The translations under genes were made by a program, and so were the position numbers. A model generated the notes under the pieces. It had not been told where the DNA came from. It did no database searches and saw only the letters and a list, made by a program, of their open reading frames with translations. Positions 25,794-32,120 of a stretch of DNA of 57,125 bases are shown one piece after another. The stretch is taken from positions 1 to 57,125 of the forward strand of contig JAJZWA010000020.1 in NCBI GenBank assembly GCA_021846965.1, given 5' to 3'. The DNA is from Pseudomonadota bacterium (lineage in GTDB: Bacteria > Pseudomonadota > Gammaproteobacteria > Burkholderiales > Burkholderiaceae_C). How positions within the stretch are numbered: the stretch's first letter is position 1; each line of letters opens with the position of its first letter.

Positions 25794-25838
25794 CATCCTA
25801 GGAGGGCGCCCCCGGGATGGCGCGCAACTATTTCACGG
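25794..25838 (-). promoter_or_regulatory. Bipartite element upstream of the second paralogue
   Basis: CATCCTAGGA (25794-25803), 21 bp, then CAACTATTTCACGG (25825-25838): the same blocks and spacing as at 24331-24375. It lies 30 bp upstream of the ATG at 25764 and is the likely promoter/operator of that gene. Confidence 0.65.
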
Positions 25839-25916
25839 AAACTGGATGTTTGCTCGCCCACATTAGCGTGGTGAGCGGTGTTCGTGCATCGAGAAAAACA
25901 CGGCGGCATGTTGAAC

Positions 25917-25962
25917 TTGACAAATAAATGGTCGTTTGACGAACATTCGTTGGGCATTCGTT
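25917..25962 (+). promoter_or_regulatory. Candidate promoter region of the GGDEF-EAL gene
   Basis: A TTGACA hexamer (25917-25922) lies in an A/T-rich patch, with a weak GAACAT 18 bp downstream. A direct repeat CATTCGTT follows at 25944-25951 and 25955-25962, spaced 11 bp, which could be an activator or repressor site. This supports a coding start at 25989 rather than further upstream. Confidence 0.35.
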
Positions 25963-25988
25963 CATTTTGTATCGGGGTTTTCGAATCC

Positions 25989-28211
25989 ATGCGCATCGCG
26001 CAACCAGAGCCGGCCGAGTCCGTGCACCCGGAAATCCTGCTCGACCCCGGCGAGCAACAGGCCATCCTCGAGTACCAGCAGTCGATCCTGCGCACGGTGC
26101 TCGGCGGTCGCGACTCCATCGGCATGGTCCGCGAGGTGTGCCACCTGGCCGAGATGCTGCTGCCCAACGCGGTGGGCACGGTCATGCTGCTCAACCGCGA
26201 CGACGGCAAGCTCTACGTGCATGCTTCTCCGAGCGTGCCCGAGGTCGCGGTACGTCGGCTCAACGGCCTGCAGCCCGGCCCCGGTGGAGGATCCTGCGGC
26301 AATGTGATCTATCGCGGCGCGCCGCAATTCGTCAGCAATACCTTCAGCGACCCGCGCTGGACCGACCTGCGCCAGATCGCCTATGACTTCAATCTGTGCG
26401 CCTGCTGGTCGGTGCCGGTGTATGACGACGCGGGACGGATCATCGGCACCTTCGCGCTGTCGAGCTTCGAGCCCCGCGCGCCCGGGCGCTTCCACCGCAA
26501 GTTGCTGGAGACGGGCGCGAGCCTGGTGGGCATCGTGCTGTCGCATGCGCGCTGGCAGGACAGCCTTCGCCTGTACGGGCGCGCCTTCGATTCGGCCGAG
26601 GAGGGCATGCTGGTCACGGACGCGCAGGCGCGCATCGTCGAGGCGAACCCCAGCATGTGCCGCATCCTGGGCCATGCGCGCGAGGAACTGCTGGGGCAGA
26701 CCCCTCGCATGTTCGCCTCCGGCATGCACGGCCCCGAGTTCTATGCCGCCATGTGGGCCTCGCTGCGTGAAGGGGGCAGCTGGAGCGGAGAGATCTGGAA
26801 CCGCCGCAAGAGCGGAGAGGTCTATCCCGAGTGGCTCTCGATCAAGGCCATCCACGGCGCCGACGGGGGCGTGACCAACTACCTCGGGGTGTTCAACGAC
26901 CTCAGCCAGGCCAAGGCGGCCGAGAATGCGATCCAGCACCTGTCGACCCACGATGCCCTGACGGGATTGCCCAACCGGCGGCTGTTTCGAACCCGTTGCG
27001 AGAGCCTGCTCGAAAGCGGCGCCAGGCTCACCCTCGTGTGCCTGAACATCGATGACTTCCGCAGCGTGAACGAGAACTTCGGCCTCGGCGCGGGAGACCA
27101 GGTGCTGCACGAGTGGGCCGCGCGCCTGCAGGCTTGCGCCGGGGATGCGGGCAATGTGTGCAGGTGGAACGGGGACGAGTTCCTGGTCATGGCGTCCTCG
27201 GCCGCCGAACTGGACGCAGCCGAGTTGTGCGAGCGCATCGCGCAGACGGCGGAGCTGGCCTTCGACCCGGGGGGCAGGGCGCTCGAGCTGACCCTGTCCC
27301 AGGGGGTGGCCCAGTTTCCGGAGGACGCCGCGAATTTCGACGATCTGCTGGGCCAGGCCCTGGCCGCGCTGCGCGAGGCCAAGGCCGCGGGCAAGAACAT
27401 CGTGCGCTACGCGACTCCGGGTGCCAGCGAGCGTGCACGGGAGCATTTCCGCATCGCCCAGGGCCTGCGCCGCGCCTTGTCACGGCAGGAGTTCGAACTG
27501 CATTACCAGCCGCAGGTGGACCTGCGCAGCGGGCAGGTGATCGGGGCCGAGGCGCTGCTGCGCTGGCGCGATCCCGAGCGTGGGCTGGTGCCGCCGGGAG
27601 CCTTCATCGGTGTGGCGGAGCGAACCGGGCTGATTGTCGACATCGGTGCCTGGGTGCTCGATCGTGCCTGCGCCGACGCGGCGCGCTGGCATGCGCTGGG
27701 TTTCGGCAGCCTGCCGCTGAGCGTGAACGTGTCGGTGGTGCAGATGCGGCGAGGGGATTTTCCGCAATTGCTGGCGGATGCCATCCGGCGCCACGGCCTG
27801 GAGCCCGGGCAGTTCGAGGTGGAACTCACCGAATCGGTCTTCCTGGACGATGCCGAGCGCATGCGCACGGTGCTGGCTGGCTTGAAGCGCTCGGGCCTGC
27901 GTATCGCCATCGACGATTTCGGCACCGGCTATTCCAGCCTGGCCTATCTTCGCAGGCTGGACGTCGACCGGCTCAAGATCGACCGCAGTTTCGTGCTGGG
28001 GCTGACGGAGGACGCCGACGCGGCCGCGATCGTCAGCGCCGTGATCCAGATGGCCCATGCGCTGGGCTTGCAGGTGGTCGCCGAGGGGGTCGAGGACCAG
28101 GCCACGACCCAGCGCCTGCGCGAACTCGGCTGCGACGAGGCCCAGGGCTACTGGTTTCACCGCCCGGTGGCGCGCGAGGCCCTGGAAGGGCTGCTGGCGA
28201 GCCGGGCGTAG
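25989..28211 (+). CDS. GAF-PAS-GGDEF-EAL cyclic di-GMP signalling protein
   Basis: A 740-aa soluble protein (from ATG 25989). Domains in order: GAF (about 25-190, with a GGGSCGNVIYRG loop), PAS (about 195-315), GGDEF (about 320-480) and EAL (about 490-735). The cyclase motif is NGDEF (CRWNGDEFLVM), missing the first Gly, and no RxxD inhibitory site is seen, so synthesis is doubtful. The EAL domain keeps EALLRW, NVS, ELTES, DDFGTGYSS, KIDRSF and AEGVED, so c-di-GMP phosphodiesterase activity is expected, with the GGDEF domain perhaps a GTP sensor. The frame is open from 25878, but the promoter-like patch favours 25989. Confidence 0.85.
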   Translation: MRIAQPEPAESVHPEILLDPGEQQAILEYQQSILRTVLGGRDSIGMVREVCHLAEMLLPNAVGTVMLLNRDDGKLYVHASPSVPEVAVRRLNGLQPGPGGGSCGNVIYRGAPQFVSNTFSDPRWTDLRQIAYDFNLCACWSVPVYDDAGRIIGTFALSSFEPRAPGRFHRKLLETGASLVGIVLSHARWQDSLRLYGRAFDSAEEGMLVTDAQARIVEANPSMCRILGHAREELLGQTPRMFASGMHGPEFYAAMWASLREGGSWSGEIWNRRKSGEVYPEWLSIKAIHGADGGVTNYLGVFNDLSQAKAAENAIQHLSTHDALTGLPNRRLFRTRCESLLESGARLTLVCLNIDDFRSVNENFGLGAGDQVLHEWAARLQACAGDAGNVCRWNGDEFLVMASSAAELDAAELCERIAQTAELAFDPGGRALELTLSQGVAQFPEDAANFDDLLGQALAALREAKAAGKNIVRYATPGASERAREHFRIAQGLRRALSRQEFELHYQPQVDLRSGQVIGAEALLRWRDPERGLVPPGAFIGVAERTGLIVDIGAWVLDRACADAARWHALGFGSLPLSVNVSVVQMRRGDFPQLLADAIRRHGLEPGQFEVELTESVFLDDAERMRTVLAGLKRSGLRIAIDDFGTGYSSLAYLRRLDVDRLKIDRSFVLGLTEDADAAAIVSAVIQMAHALGLQVVAEGVEDQATTQRLRELGCDEAQGYWFHRPVAREALEGLLASRA

Positions 28212-28217
28212 CCGGGG

Positions 28218-28247
28218 GCCACGGACCCGCCGTGGCGGGCCCGTGGC
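28218..28247. terminator. Long hairpin between convergent genes
   Basis: A 14-bp stem with one mismatch (GCCACGG-A-CCCGCC against GGCGGG-C-CCGTGGC) and a GT loop lies 6 bp after the GGDEF-EAL stop and before the convergent KGG-repeat gene. There is no T-run; it may serve as a bidirectional or Rho-assisted terminator. Confidence 0.5.
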
Positions 28248-28273
28248 TGCCTGTGCCGGGCACGGCCGCTCCG

Positions 28274-28645
28274 TCAGTGTTGCCCGCCTTTGTGCCCGGC
28301 CTGCGCGGCGCGTTCCGGGTCATTCTTGAAATTGCCGCCGGAGACCTGGCCGCCCTTGTGGCCGGCTTCGGCCGCGCGTGCCGGGTCGTTCTTGAAATTG
28401 CCCCCGGAGACCTGACCGCCCTTGTGGCCGGCTTCGGCGGCACGCTCCGGGTCGTTCTTGAAATTCCCCCCGGAGACCTGGCCGCCCTTGTGGCCGGCCT
28501 CGGCCGCGCGTTCCGGGTCGTTCTTGAAATTGCCGCCGGAGGCCTGGCCTCCCTTGGAGGCGATCTGGCGTTGCTGCTCCTCGCTCATCGAGGCGAAGCC
28601 TCGCTTGGAGGTTTCCTGCTGGCCTTGCTGGGTGTGTTCAGCCAT
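28274..28645 (-). CDS. KGG-repeat stress protein (GsiB-like)
   Basis: A 123-aa hydrophilic, Gly/Lys/His-rich protein. After a head region (KRGFASMSEEQQRQIASKGG) it has four 22-residue repeats built on GGNFKNDPERAAEAGHKGGQ. KGG-domain proteins such as Bacillus GsiB are glucose-starvation/general stress proteins, hydrophilin-like, thought to protect against drying. AAGGAG precedes the ATG. The upstream 380 bp are A/T-rich and probably hold a stress-type promoter, which I could not assign. Confidence 0.88.
   Translation of the reverse strand: MAEHTQQGQQETSKRGFASMSEEQQRQIASKGGQASGGNFKNDPERAAEAGHKGGQVSGGNFKNDPERAAEAGHKGGQVSGGNFKNDPARAAEAGHKGGQVSGGNFKNDPERAAQAGHKGGQH
28300..28560. repeat. 66-bp tandem repeats in the KGG gene
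   Basis: The block TTCTTGAAATT recurs at 28323, 28389, 28455 and 28521, an exact 66-bp period, with a few base changes between units. Each unit codes for one 22-residue KGG repeat. Confidence 0.9.
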
Positions 28646-29026
28646 TTTCCGCTCCTTGGATTCGGGTTCACTGGATGAATGAAATTCGCAAATCGAGCAT
28701 TCCCGAATATCCGCCTTGCATTCAAGCGAAGGCGTCGCGTCGTGGGAATGTTCTCGTCTGCCGTTTCAGTTTATCGAGAAACCCGTATTCATGAATCGCT
28801 CCATGAATGACCAATGGTCGGCTAATGGTTATATTGAACGTGGTCTTTTTGAATAAATCCGGGCGACTTGGGTGAGCGCTGAATCTGCTCGGGCGCTCGC
28901 TCGGCTCCTTCGAGCCAATACCGGGGGCCCGCGCAAATAACCGGAGCGAGGCAGCCGAAGGGAGTCCGCCGCCCGGAAGCTCGCTCGTGCGGCCCCGGAG
29001 CGGGGCCGCAGGCCCTGTCGCGGGCC
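28646..29026. other. A/T-rich intergenic region with a hairpin
   Basis: 381 bp without a convincing gene. The part 28680-28860 is much richer in A/T than the rest of the window and is the likely promoter region of the minus-strand KGG gene. A strong hairpin (GCGGCCCC 28989-28996 / GGGGCCGC 29002-29009) lies just beyond the stop of the gene 29027-29314 and may end its transcript. A minus-strand frame through the A/T-rich part lacks a start with a ribosome site and codon bias. Confidence 0.45.
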
Positions 29027-29314
29027 TTATTTGCTGCTGAGCGCCTTCTTGGTCGCGTGGTAGCCGTGCACCACTCCGTGGGCCACGTCCTTGCCCACGG
29101 TCTTGCCGGCATGCCAGACACCGTGGCCGGCCTCGGAGCCGGCATGCACGATCGCATGTCCGGCGTGGGTGGCGTCCTTCTTCAGGGTGTGCCCGTACTC
29201 GGACACGCTCATGGCCTGGGCGCTGGCGCACAGGCTCGCGGCCGCGACTGCCGCGCAGGCAAGGCGCAGGCCGGGCCGCAGTCGGGAACGGTACATGCAA
29301 GGAGCTTGGGACAT
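29027..29314 (-). CDS. Small secreted His-rich protein
   Basis: A 95-aa protein with a Sec signal peptide (residues about 1-34, ending ASAQA) and a short mature part with regularly spaced His and Gly (HAGHAIVHAGSEAGHGVWHA, ending in a Lys-rich tail). The His spacing suggests metal binding or an amphipathic helix; no family was recognised. The ATG at 29314 has GGAG about 10 nt upstream and is preferred over the ATG at 29296, which has none. Confidence 0.65.
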   Translation of the reverse strand: MSQAPCMYRSRLRPGLRLACAAVAAASLCASAQAMSVSEYGHTLKKDATHAGHAIVHAGSEAGHGVWHAGKTVGKDVAHGVVHGYHATKKALSSK

Positions 29315-29571
29315 CGATGGATTCTCCGGATGGAGCGGGCCGCGGCCCGCGGGTACATCCCCCCTGGATCGACGTGCCGCCCGCTGCATGGCTGCGCGGG
29401 CGCGTGCGCGTCTTCGATGCGTTGTTATGGGGGACATTATGCCAGCCGAGTCGGGTTTTCACGGGGCCACAGGGGGCGGGGCGGCGCGCGGGGCGGCTGG
29501 GGCCGCCGCAGGCCACGGCTGCAGCCGGTCGCCGATCCGGTCGCCGACCCGGTCGCCGACCCAGTCGCCGA
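29315..29571. other. Spacer between two minus-strand genes
   Basis: 257 bp holding the presumed promoter of the secreted His-rich gene and, at its right end, the 12-bp repeat array described separately. No other gene is supported; a plus-strand frame across it is antisense-like and without a ribosome site. Confidence 0.35.
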
Positions 29572-29572
29572 T
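29525..29572. repeat. 12-bp tandem repeat just after the diguanylate cyclase stop
   Basis: Four 12-bp units of CCGGTCGCCGAC type (29525-29536, 29537-29548, 29549-29560, 29561-29572) with one or two changes in the outer units. On the minus strand, in frame with the cyclase gene but after its TGA, they would read Ser-Ala-Thr-Gly four times. Confidence 0.85.
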
Positions 29573-30738
29573 CAGGCCGGCTGGGGCAGGGGCTGTCGGG
29601 GCTGGGCGCGCGCGGGCCACCACCTGCGGTGCCGCCCCTTGTGCTTCTTGCCGTGGTACATGGCGGCGTCGGCGTGGCGCAGCAGCATGTCCGCCTCGGT
29701 GCCGTCCAGCGGGTAGCGCGCCACGCCGATGGTCATGCCCACCCGCGCCGTGGACCCGGCCAGCTCGAAATCCTTCTCCACCGAGCGGTGCAGGCGCTCC
29801 GCCACCGCGTCGAGCTGCGCCTCCGCACGATCAGGGTCGATGTCTTCGACCAGGAGCACGAATTCGTCGCCTCCGAGTCGGGCGATGAGCTCGTTCGCGC
29901 GCAATTCCTCGCGCCAGCGCGCGGCCAGCTGACGCAGCAACGCGTCGCCGGCGGCGTGCCCGAGGGAATCATTGACCGGCTTGAAATCGTCGAGGTCGAT
30001 GTAGCCCAGGGCCACCTCGGTACCCTGGCGGCGCGCGCGCGCGAGGGCCTGCTGCAGGCGTGTGTCCAGTTCCAGGCGATTGCCCAGGCCGGTCAGGGGG
30101 TCGCGCGACAACTGGGCCGAAGCCTGGGCTCGATGCAGCGCGATATGCTGGAACTGGGCGTGAGTCCTGCGCGTGGCATGCAGCAGGAAGGCCGTGTACA
30201 CCACGTACAGCAGGCCCAGCCCGGGTGGCAGCGAGCGGGACACCAGCAGCAGGTGCCAGGTCGCGGCGGCCACCGTGGGCATCACGAACAGCAGCGCCGA
30301 GACCCAGTCGGCCGAGTAGATCGCCATGCCGGCCCCGCACACGGCGCTGGCGATCAGTGCCACCGCCAGGGCGTGCATGGGATCGCTGGGGAACAGCAGG
30401 GCCGGCAGGATGGCCCAGGCCAGGCCCACGGCGAGCACGCTCAGCCGGGTCCTGCGCAACCAGAGCAGCGGGGCCCGCTGCACGGCCCCCGGAGCGCGCG
30501 CGCGCAGCCAGGTCGCGATGCGGACCAGGTACAGCGCGCAGTAGGCCACCAGCCAGGCCAGCAGGGCACGCGGCGAATCCACCCCGCGCAGGATCCACGC
30601 AGTGACCGCGGCGGAGCTGATGCCGGCGGCGAAATTGACCGGAACCCCGCGCAGCAGCAACTGCACCAGATCCGCTGCGACGTCATCGGCGATGGCGGCC
30701 GAAGCCCTGGGCTTGCCTGCCGTCTGGCTCAGCTTCAT
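29572..30738 (-). CDS. Membrane diguanylate cyclase (GGDEF)
   Basis: A 388-aa protein. The N-terminal half has about five to six hydrophobic segments (residues about 25-190), a membrane sensor of unknown ligand. The C-terminal GGDEF domain (about 210-370) begins SRDPLTGLGNRLEL and has an intact active site ARLGGDEFVLLVED, so it should make c-di-GMP from two GTP. At the inhibitory-site position it has RANE rather than RxxD, so product inhibition may be weak. The ATG at 30738 was chosen; the frame is open to 30867 but without membrane or domain sequence. A GGGGAC element is the only ribosome-site candidate. Confidence 0.87.
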   Translation of the reverse strand: MKLSQTAGKPRASAAIADDVAADLVQLLLRGVPVNFAAGISSAAVTAWILRGVDSPRALLAWLVAYCALYLVRIATWLRARAPGAVQRAPLLWLRRTRLSVLAVGLAWAILPALLFPSDPMHALAVALIASAVCGAGMAIYSADWVSALLFVMPTVAAATWHLLLVSRSLPPGLGLLYVVYTAFLLHATRRTHAQFQHIALHRAQASAQLSRDPLTGLGNRLELDTRLQQALARARRQGTEVALGYIDLDDFKPVNDSLGHAAGDALLRQLAARWREELRANELIARLGGDEFVLLVEDIDPDRAEAQLDAVAERLHRSVEKDFELAGSTARVGMTIGVARYPLDGTEADMLLRHADAAMYHGKKHKGRHRRWWPARAQPRQPLPQPA

Positions 30739-30905
30739 GAAGGGAGGTCCCCGCGCGGGAATCTCCGTCGGGCAGGCTCGCGCATGCTGTTTCCCCTGCT
30801 GGGCCCCGAATGGGGCGATCGGCGAAGTGTAGGTGCGCGGAACCATCCGATTCGTGAAACTTTGCACGATCGGTGGGATTTTTGCGGGGCTCCGGAGTGG
30901 ATCCG

Positions 30906-30942
30906 CCGGAACGAGGTCGAATTTTGGTGCGATTCGTTCCGG
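30906..30942. other. 9-bp inverted repeat downstream of pagP
   Basis: CCGGAACGA (30906-30914) and TCGTTCCGG (30934-30942) are perfect inverted arms around a 19-nt A/T-richer centre, between pagP and the diguanylate cyclase gene. It may be a terminator-like structure for pagP or an operator for the cyclase gene. Confidence 0.45.
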
Positions 30943-30951
30943 TTGCGACGC

Positions 30952-31548
30952 TCAGCCGAAGCGCACGCTGGCAAAAAAGAATGCCACGTTTCCGTTGTTC
31001 AGTTTGTTGTTCACCTTGGGCAGATAAGTTCCATACAGGCGCACAGGGCCCAACCCTAAGGAAATTAAGGGAAGCGCAATGGGGAATGGAATATTGTTCA
31101 GAATATCTGCGCGGGATGTCAGGCCTGCCGTGTATCCGGCGCCCAGGCTGATCGGGCCGTTCTCCGGGCGCCAGATCCACTGTTTCGCATAACCCACCAC
31201 CGGCTCGAGATTGCGGTGCGAGTCGGAGAACATCATCGCGTAGACGAGTTCCTCGTTTCCGTCCGGTCCGACCAGGCGCTTGGCGCCGCCGAAACCCCAG
31301 GCGTGGCTGTTGAGCTGGGCGCGCTTGGCCGCGGTGTAGGTATGCGGGTCGTGCCAGGCGTAGCCGGTGAGGAAGACGCGGCTCTGTCCCTGGTCGTAGA
31401 CCTCCTGAAGGTGGGAGCTGGCGTGGGAGATCCAGTTCTCCCCCTGCGCCAGGACCCCGGCGTGGCAGCTGGGGGCGGCGAAGGCCGCCGCCAGGCCGCA
31501 GGCGCCCAGGACCTTGCGCAGGAGGGGGGCGGGCTTGGGGGCCGTCAC
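30952..31548 (-). CDS. pagP: Lipid A palmitoyltransferase PagP
   Basis: A 198-aa outer-membrane enzyme. Residues 1-30 form a signal peptide (ending CHAG). The mature barrel has the PagP catalytic triad: H66 in GYAWHDPHTYT and D109-S110 in MMFSDSHR, with the same 43-residue spacing as in E. coli PagP (H33, D76, S77). The C-terminus ends in an aromatic-rich strand (VAFFFASVRFG) as usual for barrels. It moves a palmitate from phospholipid to lipid A, which lowers immune recognition and peptide sensitivity. GTG at 31548 overlaps the upstream stop (GTGA); a start further upstream would lack the signal peptide. Confidence 0.92.
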   Translation of the reverse strand: MTAPKPAPLLRKVLGACGLAAAFAAPSCHAGVLAQGENWISHASSHLQEVYDQGQSRVFLTGYAWHDPHTYTAAKRAQLNSHAWGFGGAKRLVGPDGNEELVYAMMFSDSHRNLEPVVGYAKQWIWRPENGPISLGAGYTAGLTSRADILNNIPFPIALPLISLGLGPVRLYGTYLPKVNNKLNNGNVAFFFASVRFG

Positions 31549-31883
31549 TGCCAGGCGTAGTGCCGGTTGCAAGAAGGCGCGTGGTCCGCGCCACGGTGCG
31601 CCTGCAATAGCGCGGAGAGTTCCCGAACGGCGTCGATGCATGCGGGTGTGTGTGGCAATGCGCCTTGGCGCAAGAGGTTGAGCGCGCCGCGGGCGGCGCG
31701 AAGATGCTGTCTGCCGAAGGCACTCCAGGATGCCTCGACAGCGTCGATGCCCTCGATGGCGCGCTGGGCGGCGGCGGCCGGTGCCAGGCTGCCGATGCGC
31801 GCCTGGGCCAGCACCCGTCTCGCATGTTCCAGTTCACCCAGAAGGTCGGTGTAACTTTGGGTTGCGTAGGGATGTTGGTTCAT
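31545..31883 (-). CDS. Small helical hypothetical protein coupled to pagP
   Basis: A 112-aa, mostly helical, Ala/Arg-rich cytoplasmic protein with no family recognised. A strong AAAGGAGGA site lies about 9 nt before the ATG at 31883. Its TGA overlaps the GTG start of pagP, so the two are translationally coupled, and expression of PagP, which lacks its own good ribosome site, probably depends on it. The same frame is open over 1,600 codons upstream as an antisense artefact of the giant gene. Confidence 0.7.
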   Translation of the reverse strand: MNQHPYATQSYTDLLGELEHARRVLAQARIGSLAPAAAAQRAIEGIDAVEASWSAFGRQHLRAARGALNLLRQGALPHTPACIDAVRELSALLQAHRGADHAPSCNRHYAWQ

Positions 31884-31969
31884 CGCGGAGTCCTCCTTTG
31901 CGGATGTTGCCGCCCGGGGTTCATGAGACCTTCCCCGGGGCGCAGGGTGGATACGCCGCAGGACGAGAG

Positions 31970-31999
31970 CGTACCTGCGAAAAATGTCCGCAAGGTACG
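31970..31999. promoter_or_regulatory. Inverted repeat in the divergent spacer
   Basis: CGTACCTGCG and CGC-A-AGGTACG form a 10-bp inverted repeat with one bulged A and a 9-nt A-rich loop, between the minus-strand small gene/pagP unit and the plus-strand giant signalling gene. It is a candidate operator for one or both. Confidence 0.45.
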
Positions 32000-32120
32000 T
32001 AGGGAATGTGTCGCATTTATTGCTAGGGTCTACCCGAGGTGTCCCCATGGGGGCCGCTCCTTGCCGACGCCACGCGGGGCCTGCGTGCGAGAATGATCCG
32101 GCACCCGCGACGCAGCCGCC

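Noticed and set aside
28300-28560. CRISPR array
   Set aside because: The periodic 66-bp repeats have no unique spacers and are in frame with a KGG-repeat protein.
29525-29572. Iterons of a replication origin
   Set aside because: Only four short GC-rich 12-bp units, no replication gene and no A/T-rich melting region nearby.
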